Shown here piece by piece: positions 44,728-55,782 of a stretch of DNA of 64,000 nucleotides (positions are counted from its first letter, which is position 1; each line of letters opens with the position of its first letter). The position numbers and the translations under genes are program-made. This DNA is from Pseudomonas sp. DTU_2021_1001937_2_SI_NGA_ILE_001 (GTDB taxonomy: Bacteria; Pseudomonadota; Gammaproteobacteria; Pseudomonadales; Pseudomonadaceae). Where the stretch lies: contig NZ_CP135971.1 of the NCBI RefSeq assembly GCF_032463525.1, positions 5,086,501 to 5,150,500 of the forward strand. The letters are read 5' to 3'. Under the pieces are notes generated by a model, which saw only the letters and a program-made list of their open reading frames with translations, was not told the origin of the DNA and did no database searches.

Positions 44728-47361
44728 ATGGGTGAACTGGCCAAAGAAATTCTCCCGGTCAATATCGAAGACGAGCTGAAACAGTCCTACCTCGACTACG
44801 CCATGAGCGTAATCGTCGGCCGGGCACTGCCGGATGCACGCGATGGCCTGAAGCCCGTGCACCGGCGTGTGCTCTATGCGATGAGCGAGCTGGGCAACGA
44901 CTGGAACAAACCGTACAAGAAATCCGCCCGTGTGGTCGGTGACGTGATCGGTAAGTACCACCCTCACGGTGACACCGCTGTCTACGACACCATCGTGCGT
45001 ATGGCGCAGCCGTTCTCGCTGCGCTATCTGCTGGTCGATGGCCAGGGCAACTTCGGTTCGGTCGACGGCGACAACGCCGCTGCGATGCGATACACCGAAG
45101 TACGCATGACCAAGCTGGCTCACGAGCTGCTGGCCGACCTGCACAAGGAAACCGTCGACTGGGTGCCCAACTACGACGGCACCGAGCTGATCCCGGCTGT
45201 CATGCCGACCAAGATCCCCAACCTGCTGGTCAACGGTTCCAGCGGTATCGCCGTGGGCATGGCGACCAACATCCCCCCGCACAACCTGGGTGAGGTCATC
45301 GACGGCTGCCTGGCGCTGATCGACAACCCCGAGCTGTCGGTTGATGACCTGATGCAGTACATCCCCGGCCCGGACTTCCCGACCGCCGGCGTGATCAATG
45401 GCCGTGCCGGCATCATCGAGGCCTATCGCACCGGTCGTGGGCGCATCTACATGCGTGCGCGCTCCAAGGTCGAGGACATCGACAAGGTCGGTGGCCGCCA
45501 GCAGATCGTCATCACCGAGCTGCCCTATCAGCTGAACAAGGCCCGCCTGATCGAGAAGATCGCCGAGCTGGTCAAGGAAAAGCGCCTGGAAGGCATCACC
45601 GAGCTGCGTGACGAATCCGACAAGGAAGGCATGCGCGTGGTGATCGAGCTGCGCCGTGGTGAAGTGCCGGAGGTGATTCTCAACAACCTCTACGCCCAGA
45701 CCCAGCTGCAGAGCGTGTTCGGCATCAACATCGTGGCCCTGGTCGACGGTCGTCCGCGCATCCTCAACCTCAAGGACCTGCTGGAAGCCTTCATTCGCCA
45801 CCGTCGCGAAGTGGTCACCCGGCGCACCGTGTTCGAACTGCGCAAGGCGCGCGAGCGCGGGCACATCCTCGAAGGCCAGGCGGTGGCGCTGTCGAACATC
45901 GACCCGGTCATCGCGCTGATCAAGGCTTCGCCGTCGCCGGCCGAGGCCAAGGAAGGGCTGATCAACACCCCGTGGGAATCCAGCGCGGTCATGGAAATGG
46001 TCGAGCGCGCCGGCGCCGACGCCTGCCGCCCGGAAAACCTCGATCCGCAGTACGGCCTGCGTGACGGCAAGTACTTCCTGTCGCCAGAGCAGGCTCAGGC
46101 GATTCTCGACCTGCGCCTGCACCGCCTGACCGGCCTGGAGCACGAGAAGCTGCTGGGCGAGTACCAGGAGATCCTCAACCAGATCGGCGAGCTGATCCGC
46201 ATCCTCAACAGCGCCACGCGCCTGATGGAAGTGATCCGCGAAGAGCTGGAGCTGATCCGCGCCGAATACGGCGACGCGCGCCGCACCGAGATCGTCGAAT
46301 CCACCGCTGACCTGACCCTGGGTGACCTGATCACCGAGGAAGACCGCGTGGTGACCATCTCGCACAGCGGCTACGCCAAGACCCAGCCGCTGACTGCCTA
46401 CCAGGCCCAGCGTCGCGGCGGCAAGGGCAAGTCGGCGACCGGCATGAAGGACGAGGACTACATTTCGCACCTGCTGGTCGCCAACAGCCACACCACGCTG
46501 CTGATGTTCTCCAGCAAGGGCAAGGTGTACTGGCTCAAGACCTACGAGATTCCCGAGGCGTCACGCGCTGCACGTGGTCGTCCGCTGGTCAACCTGCTGC
46601 CGCTGGACGAGGGTGAGTACATCACCACCATGCTGCCGGTAGAGGAGTACACCGAAGGTCACTACATCTTCATGGCCACCGCCAACGGCACCGTGAAGAA
46701 AACCCCGCTCGAGCAGTTCAGCCGTCAGCGCAGTGTGGGCCTGATCGCCCTGGAACTGGACGAGGGCGACGTGCTGATCCGCGCCGCGATCACCGACGGC
46801 AACCGCGAGGTCATGCTGTTCTCCGACGGTGGCAAGGTGACTCGCTTCAACGAGAACGAAGTGCGTGCCATGGGCCGTACCGCGCGCGGTGTGCGTGGCA
46901 TGCGCCTGGCTGAAGGGCAGAAGCTGATCTCCATGCTGATCCCGGAAGAGGGCAGCCAGATCCTCACCGCTTCCGAGCGCGGCTATGGCAAGCGCACGGC
47001 GATCGACGAGTTCCCCGAGTACAAGCGCGGCGGCCAGGGCGTCATCGCCATGGTCAGCAACGAGCGTAACGGCCGTCTGGTCGGCGCGATCCAGGTGCTC
47101 GACGGTGAGGAGATCATGCTGATTTCCGACCAGGGCACCCTGGTGCGTACCCGTGTCGACGAAGTGTCGAGCCTGGGCCGTAACACCCAGGGCGTGACCC
47201 TCATCAAGCTGGCCAGCGATGAAAAGCTGGTGGGCCTGGAGCGGGTGCAGGAGCCTTCGGAAAGCGACGATGACATCCTCGACGACGAGTCGGCCGAAGC
47301 CGACGATGCGCAGGACGAGCCGTCCGCCGAGGCGGCGGGCGACGATGAGTCCGTGGACTGA
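44728..47361 (+). CDS. gyrA: DNA gyrase subunit A
   Basis: 877 residues from the ATG at 44728. N-terminal topoisomerase domain ([20 protein letters not shown]), catalytic Tyr122 in [10 protein letters not shown], and a C-terminal beta-pinwheel containing the gyrase box QRRGGKGK. It cleaves and rejoins DNA with GyrB to add negative supercoils. Residues 83 and 87 are Thr and Asp ([11 protein letters not shown]), so this allele has the wild-type sequence at the main quinolone-resistance positions. The acidic tail is typical of Pseudomonas GyrA. Confidence 0.98.
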   Translation: MGELAKEILPVNIEDELKQSYLDYAMSVIVGRALPDARDGLKPVHRRVLYAMSELGNDWNKPYKKSARVVGDVIGKYHPHGDTAVYDTIVRMAQPFSLRYLLVDGQGNFGSVDGDNAAAMRYTEVRMTKLAHELLADLHKETVDWVPNYDGTELIPAVMPTKIPNLLVNGSSGIAVGMATNIPPHNLGEVIDGCLALIDNPELSVDDLMQYIPGPDFPTAGVINGRAGIIEAYRTGRGRIYMRARSKVEDIDKVGGRQQIVITELPYQLNKARLIEKIAELVKEKRLEGITELRDESDKEGMRVVIELRRGEVPEVILNNLYAQTQLQSVFGINIVALVDGRPRILNLKDLLEAFIRHRREVVTRRTVFELRKARERGHILEGQAVALSNIDPVIALIKASPSPAEAKEGLINTPWESSAVMEMVERAGADACRPENLDPQYGLRDGKYFLSPEQAQAILDLRLHRLTGLEHEKLLGEYQEILNQIGELIRILNSATRLMEVIREELELIRAEYGDARRTEIVESTADLTLGDLITEEDRVVTISHSGYAKTQPLTAYQAQRRGGKGKSATGMKDEDYISHLLVANSHTTLLMFSSKGKVYWLKTYEIPEASRAARGRPLVNLLPLDEGEYITTMLPVEEYTEGHYIFMATANGTVKKTPLEQFSRQRSVGLIALELDEGDVLIRAAITDGNREVMLFSDGGKVTRFNENEVRAMGRTARGVRGMRLAEGQKLISMLIPEEGSQILTASERGYGKRTAIDEFPEYKRGGQGVIAMVSNERNGRLVGAIQVLDGEEIMLISDQGTLVRTRVDEVSSLGRNTQGVTLIKLASDEKLVGLERVQEPSESDDDILDDESAEADDAQDEPSAEAAGDDESVD

Positions 47362-47530
47362 GTGATGCGACCGACGGGGGCAGGTACGCCGGTGACGAGC
47401 GTGCCAGCCCCCGCTGCTTTTCAGCGGGGCGCTTTGTCGGCCCCGGATTTTCTGCTGGTTGGCAGGCAACACCGCGCCGACCGGCTTGCGATACAGCGCG
47501 AACAGACCAACGCATTTGACGAGAGTGGAT

Positions 47531-48616
47531 ATGAGCAAGCGAGCCTTTAACTTCTGCGCAGGTCCAGCTGCGCTCCCTGAAGCTGTCCTGTTGCGCGCCC
47601 AGGCCGAGCTGCTGGACTGGCAAGGCAAAGGCCTGTCGGTCATGGAAATGAGCCACCGCAGCGACGAGTTCGTTTCCATCGCCAACAAGGCTGAGCAGGA
47701 TTTCCGTGACCTGCTGAATATCCCGTCCAACTACAAGGTGCTGTTCCTGCAAGGCGGCGCCAGCCAGCAGTTCGCCCAGATTCCGCTGAACCTGCTGCCG
47801 GAAAACGGCGAAGCCGACTACATCGACACCGGCATCTGGTCGCACAAGGCCATGGAAGAAGCGGCGCGCTATGGCAAGGTCAATCTGGCTGCCACGGCTA
47901 AGCCCTACGACTATTTCGCGATTCCGACCCAGGACCAGTGGACGCTCTCGAAGAACGCGGCCTATGTGCATTACGCGCCCAACGAAACCATCGGTGGCCT
48001 GGAATTCAACTGGGTGCCGGACACCGGTGATATCCCGCTGGTGGCCGACATGTCCTCGGACATCCTCTCGCGCCCCGTGGACATTTCCCGTTTCGGCATG
48101 ATCTACGCCGGTGCGCAGAAGAATATCGGCCCCAGCGGCATCGTCGTGGTGATCATCCGCGAAGACCTGCTGGGCCACGCTCGTGCCCTGTGCCCGACCA
48201 TGCTCAATTACAAGGTCGCTGCCGATAACGGCTCGATGTACAACACCCCGCCGACCCTGGCCTGGTACCTGTCGGGCCTGGTCTTCGAGTGGCTCAAGGA
48301 GCAGGGTGGTGTCGAGGCCATGGCCAAGGTCAACGAACTCAAGCAGCGCACCCTGTACGACTACATCGACGCCAGCGCGCTGTACAACAACCCGATCGCC
48401 AAGGCCGACCGCTCGTGGATGAACGTGCCGTTCCGCCTGGCTGATGACCGCCTGGACAAACCGTTCCTGGCCGGTGCCGAGGCCAATGGCCTGCTCAACC
48501 TCAAGGGTCACCGTTCGGTCGGTGGCATGCGTGCCTCGATCTACAACGCCGTCGGTCTGGATGCCGTGAATGCACTGGTGGCCTACATGAAAGACTTCGA
48601 GAAGGAGCACGGCTGA
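47531..48616 (+). CDS. serC: Phosphoserine aminotransferase
   Basis: 361 residues from the ATG at 47531. KRAFNFCAGPAALPEAVLLR, SVMEMSHRSDEFVSIA, the PLP-lysine region YAGAQKNIGPSG, and HRSVGGMRASIYNAVG. It makes phosphoserine (and the analogous step to pyridoxal phosphate). The stop overlaps the pheA start by one base. Confidence 0.98.
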   Translation: MSKRAFNFCAGPAALPEAVLLRAQAELLDWQGKGLSVMEMSHRSDEFVSIANKAEQDFRDLLNIPSNYKVLFLQGGASQQFAQIPLNLLPENGEADYIDTGIWSHKAMEEAARYGKVNLAATAKPYDYFAIPTQDQWTLSKNAAYVHYAPNETIGGLEFNWVPDTGDIPLVADMSSDILSRPVDISRFGMIYAGAQKNIGPSGIVVVIIREDLLGHARALCPTMLNYKVAADNGSMYNTPPTLAWYLSGLVFEWLKEQGGVEAMAKVNELKQRTLYDYIDASALYNNPIAKADRSWMNVPFRLADDRLDKPFLAGAEANGLLNLKGHRSVGGMRASIYNAVGLDAVNALVAYMKDFEKEHG

Positions 48617-49710
48617 TGTCCGACCAGGAACTCAAGGCGCTGCGCGTACGAATCGACGCCCTCGACGAGAAGATTCAGGAACTGATCAGCGAGCGCGCGC
48701 GCTGCGCCCAGGACGTAGCGCGGGTCAAGATGGCTTCGCTGGCCGAGGGCGAGGAACCGGTGTTCTACCGGCCTGAGCGTGAGGCGCAGGTGCTCAAGCG
48801 GGTCATGGAGCGCAATCGTGGCCCATTGAGCAACGAAGAGATGGCGCGCCTGTTCCGTGAGGTGATGTCGTCCTGCCTGGCCCTGGAGCAGCCACTCAAC
48901 GTGGCCTACCTCGGCCCTGAGGGCACCTTCACCCAGGCGGCGGCCATGAAGCACTTCGGTCACGCGGTGGTCAGCCGCCCGATGGCGGCCATCGACGAAG
49001 TATTCCGTGAAGTGGTCGCCGGTGCGGTGAACTTCGGCGTGGTGCCGGTGGAGAACTCCACCGAGGGGGCGGTGAACCACACTCTGGACAGCTTCCTCGA
49101 GCACGACATGGTCATCTGTGGCGAAGTCGAGCTGCGCATCCACCACCATCTGCTGGTGGGCGAGAGCACCAAGACCCAGAACATTACCCGCATCTACTCC
49201 CATGCCCAGTCGCTGGCGCAGTGCCGCAAGTGGCTCGACGCGCATTACCCGAACGTCGAGCGCGTGGCCGTCGCCAGCAATGCCGACGCCGCCAAGCGGG
49301 TGAAGAGCGAGTGGAACTCGGCGGCCATCGCCGGGGACATGGCGGCCAACCTCTACGGTCTGACCCGACTGGCGGAGAAGATCGAGGATCGCCCGGACAA
49401 CTCCACGCGTTTCCTGATCATCGGTAATCAGGAAGTGCCGCCGACCGGCGACGACAAGACCTCGATCATCGTCTCCATGAGCAACAAGCCCGGTGCGCTG
49501 CACGAGCTGCTGGTGCCGTTCCATGAGAACGGCCTGGACCTGACGCGCATCGAGACCCGTCCATCGCGCAGCGGCAAATGGACCTACGTGTTCTTCATCG
49601 ATTTCGTGGGTCACCACCAGGACCCGCTGGTCAAGGCCGTGCTGGAGAGGATTCGCCAGGAAGCCGTGGCGCTGAAAGTGCTGGGCTCCTACCCCAAAGC
49701 GGTGCTGTAA
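48616..49710 (+). CDS. pheA: Bifunctional chorismate mutase / prephenate dehydratase
   Basis: 364 residues. Residues ~1-85 are an AroQ mutase (LRVRIDALDEKIQELISERA), ~95-270 the dehydratase (NVAYLGPEGTFTQAAAMKHF, VVPVENSTEGAVNHTLD, NSTRFLIIG), ~280-360 an ACT domain for Phe feedback (KTSIIVSMSNKPGALHELL). It converts chorismate to phenylpyruvate. TGATG overlap with serC implies coupled translation. In P. aeruginosa an hisC-type gene lies between pheA and tyrA; here only 3 bases do. Confidence 0.97.
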   Translation: MSDQELKALRVRIDALDEKIQELISERARCAQDVARVKMASLAEGEEPVFYRPEREAQVLKRVMERNRGPLSNEEMARLFREVMSSCLALEQPLNVAYLGPEGTFTQAAAMKHFGHAVVSRPMAAIDEVFREVVAGAVNFGVVPVENSTEGAVNHTLDSFLEHDMVICGEVELRIHHHLLVGESTKTQNITRIYSHAQSLAQCRKWLDAHYPNVERVAVASNADAAKRVKSEWNSAAIAGDMAANLYGLTRLAEKIEDRPDNSTRFLIIGNQEVPPTGDDKTSIIVSMSNKPGALHELLVPFHENGLDLTRIETRPSRSGKWTYVFFIDFVGHHQDPLVKAVLERIRQEAVALKVLGSYPKAVL

Positions 49711-49713
49711 GGC

Positions 49714-51945
49714 ATGGCCTTGAATAACGCAGCGCCGTTGGTCGGCCGCCTGGTGGTGGTCGGCCTGGGTCTGATCGGCGGCTCGTTCGCCAAGGGTATT
49801 CGCGAGAGCGGTCTGTGCCGCGAGGTGGTGGGGGTTGATCTCGACCCCCTGTCACGCCGCCAGGCCGTGGCGCTGGGGGTGGTCGACCGCTGCGAGGAAG
49901 ACCTCGCCGTGGCCTGCCAGGGCGCCGATGTGATTCAGCTGGCGGTGCCGATCCTGGCCATGGAGAAAGTCCTGGCGCGTCTGGCACTGCTGGACCTGGG
50001 CAATGCCATTCTCACCGATGTCGGCAGCGCCAAGGGCAACGTGGTGCGCGCTGCGTGCCAGGCGTTCGGCGCCATGCCGCCGCGTTTCGTGCCGGGCCAT
50101 CCCATTGCCGGCTCCGAGCAGAGCGGGGTAGAGGCGTCCAACGCCGAGTTGTTCCGTCGTCACAAGGTCATCCTCACGCCGTTGCCGGAAACCGACGACG
50201 ATGCGCTGAGTGTGGTGCATCGTCTGTGGGCGGCGCTGGGCGCGGATGTCGAGCACATGCGTGTGGAGCGCCACGACGAGGTGCTGGCAGCGACCAGTCA
50301 TCTGCCGCACCTGCTGGCTTTCAACCTGGTCGACTCGCTGGCCAAGCGCAACGAGAACCTGGAGATCTTCCGCTATGCGGCGGGCGGTTTCCGTGACTTC
50401 ACCCGCATCGCCGGCAGCGACCCGGTGATGTGGCACGACATCTTCCTGGCCAACCGCGAGGCGGTGCTGCGCACCCTGGACACCTACCGCAGCGACCTGG
50501 ATGCCCTGCGCGAAGCGGTCGAGGCTGGCGATGGCCATCAGTTGCTGGGTGTCTTCACCCGTGCGCGCATGGCGCGCGAGCACTTCGGCAAGATTCTTGC
50601 GCGGCGTGCCTATGTCGAGCCGCCGGTGACCGCCAACCTGAGCTTCGTGGCCAGCCCCGCTGGTGCGCTGCGGGGCAGCATCCGCGTGCCGGGCGACAAG
50701 TCGATTTCGCACCGAGCGATCATTCTCGGTTCGCTGGCCGAGGGCACGACCGAGATCGACGGTCTGCTCGAAGGCGAGGATGCCCTGGCGACGCTGCAGG
50801 CGTTTCGCGACATGGGGGTGGTCATCGAGGGGCCGCAGCATGGCCGGGTGACCATCCATGGTGTGGGCCTGCACGGCCTCAAGTCCGCCCCAGGTCCGAT
50901 CTACCTGGGCAGCTCGGGGACTTCCATGCGTCTGCTGGCCGGTTTGCTGGCGGCGCAGAGTTTTGACAGTACCCTGACCGGCAATGCGATGTTGTCGCGG
51001 CGCTCGATGAGTGCGGTTGCCGGCCCGCTGCGGGCCATGGGCGCAGGCGTAGAGACGGCTGGCGAAGGCTGTCCACCGCTGACCTTGCGCGGTGGTCGGC
51101 GCCTGGTCGGGCAGCTCTACGAGGCGCCGACCGCCAGCGCCCTGGTCAAATCCTGCCTGTTGCTGGCCGGACTCTATGCCGAAGGTCGGACCACAGTGAT
51201 CGAGCCGGTGGCGACCCGTGATCATACCGAACGGCTGCTCGAAGGCTTCGGTTACCCCATCGAGCGCGGTGACGGGCGGGTCAGTCTGGAGTCGGGCCAT
51301 CGCCTGCGCGGCACGCGCATCGCCGTGCCGGCAGACATTTCCTCGGCGGCGTTCTTCCTGGTGGCGGCCAGCATCGCCGAGGGCTCTGAACTGCTGCTCG
51401 AACATGTCGGGATCAATCCGGGGCGTACCGGGATCCTCGACATTCTGCGCCTGATGGGCGCCGATATCGTCCTGGAGAACCGTCGTCAGGTCGGTGGCGA
51501 GCCGGTGGCCGACCTGCGCGTGCGTGCGGCGCCGCTTTCCGGCATCGAGGTGCCGGAAGCGCTGGTGCCGCTGGCACTCGACGAACTCCCCGCGCTCTTC
51601 GTTGCTGCAGCCTGTGCCCGTGGACGCACCGTGCTGCGCGGTGCCGGGCATCTGCGTGGCCGTGACGGCGATCGCATCCAGATCATGGCCGAAGGTTTGC
51701 AAGCGCTCGGGGTCAGGGCCGAAGCCACGGCCGACGGCATCAGCATCGAGGGCGGTGCGTTGTCAGGCGGCGATCTCGACGCGCGTGGCGATCATCGCAT
51801 CGCCATGGCTTTCAGTGTCGCGGCCCTGCGGGCCGAGGCACCGATCCGGATCCGCGACTGTGCCAATGTCGCGACATCCTTCCCCAATTTCCTGGCGCTG
51901 TGCGCTCAAGTCGGTCTGTCCGTCGCACAAGAGGAACAATCGTGA
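49714..51945 (+). CDS. tyrA-aroA: Fused prephenate dehydrogenase / 3-phosphoshikimate 1-carboxyvinyltransferase
   Basis: 743 residues, the pseudomonad fusion. Residues 1-~300 are the NAD-dependent dehydrogenase ([40 protein letters not shown]). From ~310, EPSP synthase: [17 protein letters not shown] (K329), [44 protein letters not shown]. The DKS, SALVK, RDHTE and NPGR strings follow the class II pattern, but the position equivalent to the glyphosate-determining Gly/Ala reads Gly (SSGTS), as in sensitive enzymes. Two steps of aromatic amino-acid synthesis in one chain. Confidence 0.96.
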   Translation: MALNNAAPLVGRLVVVGLGLIGGSFAKGIRESGLCREVVGVDLDPLSRRQAVALGVVDRCEEDLAVACQGADVIQLAVPILAMEKVLARLALLDLGNAILTDVGSAKGNVVRAACQAFGAMPPRFVPGHPIAGSEQSGVEASNAELFRRHKVILTPLPETDDDALSVVHRLWAALGADVEHMRVERHDEVLAATSHLPHLLAFNLVDSLAKRNENLEIFRYAAGGFRDFTRIAGSDPVMWHDIFLANREAVLRTLDTYRSDLDALREAVEAGDGHQLLGVFTRARMAREHFGKILARRAYVEPPVTANLSFVASPAGALRGSIRVPGDKSISHRAIILGSLAEGTTEIDGLLEGEDALATLQAFRDMGVVIEGPQHGRVTIHGVGLHGLKSAPGPIYLGSSGTSMRLLAGLLAAQSFDSTLTGNAMLSRRSMSAVAGPLRAMGAGVETAGEGCPPLTLRGGRRLVGQLYEAPTASALVKSCLLLAGLYAEGRTTVIEPVATRDHTERLLEGFGYPIERGDGRVSLESGHRLRGTRIAVPADISSAAFFLVAASIAEGSELLLEHVGINPGRTGILDILRLMGADIVLENRRQVGGEPVADLRVRAAPLSGIEVPEALVPLALDELPALFVAAACARGRTVLRGAGHLRGRDGDRIQIMAEGLQALGVRAEATADGISIEGGALSGGDLDARGDHRIAMAFSVAALRAEAPIRIRDCANVATSFPNFLALCAQVGLSVAQEEQS

Positions 51946-52631
51946 AAATCAAAGCACCAGTCATCACCATCGACGGACCCAGCGGTTCGGGCAAGGGCAC
52001 TATCGCCGGTCTGCTGGCCACCCAGCTGGGCTGGGGCCTGCTCGATTCCGGTGCGCTGTATCGCCTGCTGGCCTTCGCCGCGAGCAATCATGGTGTCGAC
52101 CTGACCAACGAAGAAGCGCTCAAGCTGCTCGCTGCCCATCTGGACGTTCAGTTCGAGGCGGGTGAGAAGGGCCAGGGCCAGCGCATCATTCTCGAAGGCG
52201 AAGATGTGACCCACGCGATCCGTAACGAACACGTGGGCAGCGGCGCTTCCCAGGTGGCCTCGCTGCCGGCGGTGCGCGATGCCCTGCTGCAGCGTCAGCG
52301 CGCCTTCCAGGAAGAACCTGGTCTGGTGGCAGATGGCCGCGACATGGGCACCGTGGTGTTTCCCGATGCACCGCTGAAAATCTTCCTGACCGCCAGTGCC
52401 GAGGAGCGCGCTCGTCGTCGCTACCTGCAGTTGAAGGCCAAGGGCGATGATGTTAGTCTGTCGAGTCTGCTAGATGAGATACGTGTCCGTGACGAACGCG
52501 ACACCCAGCGAGCGGTCGCTCCGCTCAAGCCGGCGCAAGACGCCATTCAGCTGGATTCCACCGAGTTGTCCATCGAGCAGGTGTTGCAACGCATCCTGAG
52601 TGAAGTCGCCCTGCGCGATCTCGCCGGATGA
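51942..52631 (+). CDS. cmk: Cytidylate kinase
   Basis: 229 residues from the GTG at 51942 (GTGA overlap with tyrA-aroA). P-loop [44 protein letters not shown] and [13 protein letters not shown]. It phosphorylates CMP and dCMP. It precedes rpsA, as in most gammaproteobacteria. Confidence 0.98.
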   Translation: MKIKAPVITIDGPSGSGKGTIAGLLATQLGWGLLDSGALYRLLAFAASNHGVDLTNEEALKLLAAHLDVQFEAGEKGQGQRIILEGEDVTHAIRNEHVGSGASQVASLPAVRDALLQRQRAFQEEPGLVADGRDMGTVVFPDAPLKIFLTASAEERARRRYLQLKAKGDDVSLSSLLDEIRVRDERDTQRAVAPLKPAQDAIQLDSTELSIEQVLQRILSEVALRDLAG

Positions 52632-52754
52632 TCAAGGAGCCATGCGGGAGACCAGACAGCATCCTGCAGGCTTCCTTTTACATGAACGAAACCCACGTGG
52701 TCTGGAACGTGGCAGATGGGCGTATTCTTCGCCCTTGATCACACAGGAATTAAA
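52632..52754 (+). promoter_or_regulatory. rpsA leader
   Basis: 123 bases between cmk and rpsA containing a GGGCG-N7-CGCCC hairpin (near 52717-52735) just before the ribosome site. S1 synthesis is autoregulated through structured leaders in gammaproteobacteria; this leader may serve that role. Confidence 0.4.
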
Positions 52755-54440
52755 ATGAGCGAAAGCTTTGCAGAACTTTTTGAAGAAAGCCTGAAAACCC
52801 TGAACCTTCAGCCAGGCGCAATCATTACCGGTATCGTCGTCGACATCGACGGTGACTGGGTAACCGTACACGCTGGTCTGAAGTCCGAGGGCGTCATCCC
52901 GCTCGAGCAGTTCTACAACGATGCTGGCGAGCTGACCATCAAGGTCGGTGACGAAGTGCACGTTGCGCTGGACGCGGTCGAAGACGGCTTTGGCGAAACC
53001 AAGCTGTCCCGCGAGAAAGCCAAGCGCGCCGAGTGCTGGATTGTTCTGGAAGCAGCTTTCGCCGCCGAAGAAGTGGTCAAGGGCGTCATCAACGGCAAGG
53101 TCAAGGGCGGTTTCACCGTCGACGTCAACGGCATCCGTGCATTCCTGCCGGGTTCGCTGGTCGACGTTCGTCCGGTTCGCGACACTACCCACCTCGAAGG
53201 CAAAGAGCTCGAGTTCAAGGTCATCAAGCTGGACCAGAAGCGCAACAACGTTGTCGTTTCCCGTCGCAGTGTCCTGGAAGCCGAGAACAGCGCCGAGCGC
53301 GAAGCCCTGCTGGAATCCCTGCAGGAAGGTCAACAGGTCAAGGGTATCGTCAAGAACCTCACCGACTACGGTGCATTCGTGGACCTGGGCGGCGTCGATG
53401 GCCTGCTGCATATCACCGACATGGCCTGGAAGCGCATCAAGCACCCATCGGAAATCGTCAATGTTGGCGACGAGATCGATGTGAAGGTCCTGAAGTACGA
53501 CCGCGAGCGCAACCGCGTTTCCCTGGGTCTGAAGCAACTGGGCGAAGACCCATGGGTTGCTATCAAGGCTCGTTACCCAGAAGGTACCCGCGTGACTGCA
53601 CGCGTTACCAACCTGACCGACTACGGCTGCTTCGCTGAGCTGGAAGAAGGCGTGGAAGGCCTGGTACACGTTTCCGAAATGGACTGGACCAACAAGAACA
53701 TCCACCCATCCAAAGTCGTTCAGGTTGGCGACGAAGTGGAAGTCATGGTTCTGGACATCGACGAAGAGCGTCGTCGTATCTCCCTGGGCATCAAGCAGTG
53801 CAAGTCGAACCCATGGGAAGACTTCTCTGGCCAGTTCAACAAGGGCGACCGCATCTCCGGCACCATCAAGTCGATCACCGATTTCGGTATCTTCATCGGT
53901 CTGGACGGCGGCATCGACGGTCTGGTTCACCTGTCCGACATCTCCTGGAACGAGCCAGGCGAAGAAGCTGTTCGCCGCTTCAAGAAGGGCGACGAGCTGG
54001 ACACCGTCATCCTGTCGGTTGACCCAGAGCGTGAGCGCATCTCCCTGGGTATCAAGCAACTGGAAAGCGATCCGTTCTCCGAGTACGTCAACGTCAACGA
54101 CAAAGGCGCTATCGTTCGCGGTACCGTGAAAGAAGTTGACGCCAAGGGCGCTATCGTGACCCTGGCCGACGACATCGAAGCCACTCTGAAAGCTTCTGAA
54201 ATCAGCCGTGACCGCGTTGAAGACGCGCGCAACGTCCTGAAGGAAGGCGAAGAGATCGAAGCCAAGATCATCAGCGTTGACCGCAAGAGCCGCGTAATCA
54301 GCCTGTCGATCAAGTCGAAAGACGTCGAAGAAGAGAAAGAAGCGATTCAGAGCCTGCGCAACAAGCCAGAAGCTACTGAAAGCACTGGCCCGACCACCAT
54401 CGGTGACCTGCTGCGTGCACAAATGGAAAAGCAGAACTGA
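52755..54440 (+). CDS. rpsA: 30S ribosomal protein S1
   Basis: 561 residues from the ATG at 52755. Six S1/OB repeats are visible from the recurring [60 protein letters not shown] type blocks, each followed by RISLG-type ends. It binds mRNA leaders and the ribosome for initiation on weak or structured sites. Ends at a strong terminator. Confidence 0.98.
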   Translation: MSESFAELFEESLKTLNLQPGAIITGIVVDIDGDWVTVHAGLKSEGVIPLEQFYNDAGELTIKVGDEVHVALDAVEDGFGETKLSREKAKRAECWIVLEAAFAAEEVVKGVINGKVKGGFTVDVNGIRAFLPGSLVDVRPVRDTTHLEGKELEFKVIKLDQKRNNVVVSRRSVLEAENSAEREALLESLQEGQQVKGIVKNLTDYGAFVDLGGVDGLLHITDMAWKRIKHPSEIVNVGDEIDVKVLKYDRERNRVSLGLKQLGEDPWVAIKARYPEGTRVTARVTNLTDYGCFAELEEGVEGLVHVSEMDWTNKNIHPSKVVQVGDEVEVMVLDIDEERRRISLGIKQCKSNPWEDFSGQFNKGDRISGTIKSITDFGIFIGLDGGIDGLVHLSDISWNEPGEEAVRRFKKGDELDTVILSVDPERERISLGIKQLESDPFSEYVNVNDKGAIVRGTVKEVDAKGAIVTLADDIEATLKASEISRDRVEDARNVLKEGEEIEAKIISVDRKSRVISLSIKSKDVEEEKEAIQSLRNKPEATESTGPTTIGDLLRAQMEKQN

Positions 54441-54460
54441 GTTCTGTGATCCATTGAAAA

Positions 54461-54486
54461 AGGGCGACTTCGGTCGCCCTTTTTTG
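54461..54486 (+). terminator. rpsA terminator
   Basis: AGGGCGAC-TTCG-GTCGCCCT followed by TTTTTT: a strong rho-independent terminator. Confidence 0.93.
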
Positions 54487-54713
54487 TGGGCGCTGGAAAC
54501 ATCTGCTCATCATCGCTTCGCCGCACTGTTCATGGCGAGCGGGACGGCTGCAAGCCCGGCGGGCGGCGAACGGCTGCTGCCATGCCTGTGTCTGTGAAAT
54601 AGGCTGCATCGCGCATGCTTCACATAAGTCAAGATGCAGGCTGTTCAAATTCATCCGGTCATGCTAAAACCTCTGAAGCGCTGATCTAGCTGCTTGAAAA
54701 AGAAGGGAAAAAC

Positions 54714-55031
54714 ATGACGAAGTCGGAGTTGATCGAACGAATTGTCACCCATCAGGGGCTTCTCTCATCCAAGGATGTCGAGTTGGCCATCAAGACCATG
54801 CTTGAGCAAATGTCCCAGTGCCTAGCCACAGGCGACCGTATCGAAATACGGGGGTTTGGCAGCTTTTCATTGCACTATCGCGCACCTCGTGTTGGGCGTA
54901 ACCCAAAGACCGGCCAGTCCGTCAATCTCGACGGGAAGTTCGTGCCTCACTTCAAGCCCGGCAAGGAGCTGCGTGACCGGGTCAACGACGATGATGAGGC
55001 TTCTCATCAGGCAGCCGAAAAGGAGGCGTGA
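54714..55031 (+). CDS. ihfB: Integration host factor beta subunit
   Basis: 105 residues. DNABII fold: [40 protein letters not shown] with the DNA-intercalating proline arm. With IhfA it bends DNA sharply. In Pseudomonas this gene (himD) marks one edge of the O-antigen locus. lapA starts directly after its stop. Confidence 0.97.
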   Translation: MTKSELIERIVTHQGLLSSKDVELAIKTMLEQMSQCLATGDRIEIRGFGSFSLHYRAPRVGRNPKTGQSVNLDGKFVPHFKPGKELRDRVNDDDEASHQAAEKEA

Positions 55032-55274
55032 ATGCGCAGGTTGAAGAGCGTGCTGGCAGGTTTGGTGATTCTGTCGTTGGTCATTGCAACTGCCGTATTC
55101 GTCCTCGAGAATCGTCAGCCGGTCGCATTGGTGTTCTTTGGCTGGTCAGCGCCTGAGCTCTCTATTGCTGTGCCCGTGATCCTTGCCTTGTTGCTTGGCA
55201 TGCTCATCGGGCCGGTGCTCGCTTGGTTCGCCACGCTCAGAAAACGTCCGCGGGGGCCGGCAGCAAAGTTCTGA
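55032..55274 (+). CDS. lapA: LapA (DUF1049) family membrane protein
   Basis: 80 residues, starting immediately after ihfB. Two hydrophobic helices (LAGLVILSLVIATAVFVLEN and PVILALLLGMLIGPVLAW) joined by NRQPVALVFFGWSAPELS. LapA with LapB takes part in control of LPS synthesis in enterics; here lapB is not adjacent. Confidence 0.88.
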   Translation: MRRLKSVLAGLVILSLVIATAVFVLENRQPVALVFFGWSAPELSIAVPVILALLLGMLIGPVLAWFATLRKRPRGPAAKF

Positions 55275-55782
55275 TTCTCTCTCGTCATGTGGGGGGGGGG
55301 TGCCGAAGGCCGATGTCCCGGACTCATCTGTCCTGTGCTTCTTTCCATGTGCCCTGACTTGAGCGGACTTGCCTGGCGCGTCTCCTTGAGTCACATCCTA
55401 TCTATGTAAGTGTTGTTTCCATCTTCCGTAGGAAACTTCGCTTTACTTCGAAGAATTTTCTGCAGCGCGTTCTCGTTGCGCGAAAAACTCACAATCTCTC
55501 AGCAAGTATCGGGAGTTTGTAGCGAATTAGAAGAAAAATGAATTCAACGTTCGTTTTTTGAAATCCGTCGATACAGGTGCAAAATGCTCCCTCGACGCTT
55601 GCGCGCGTTGCGCCGTGCGCAGGTTTCCTTGGTGCGGTGGGGTGGGAGCCCGAGCGCGCAGGCGGAGAATGCCTGGGCCCAATGAGCCCGACATGCCACA
55701 GGACCTTGATGTTAGACTCGCGTATTGATTGTCAGTGAAAGTTTCCAACGTGACCGAAGACCCGTGTAACCCTACCCAGCAA
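55275..55782. other. Long, AT-richer gap between lapA and the wbpV-like gene
   Basis: About 500 bases with no convincing gene. It contains a run of nine G (55291-55299), a GTTTCC-N10-GGAAAC hairpin (55415-55436), and an AT-richer section (~55390-55570). The position is where Pseudomonas O-antigen clusters normally sit. No JUMPstart/ops-like element was recognised. Likely a scar of a deleted or replaced cluster. Confidence 0.55.

Noticed and set aside
55275..55782. A JUMPstart/ops element before the O-antigen genes.
   Set aside because: No GGTAGCGT-type ops core or JUMPstart-like string was recognised.
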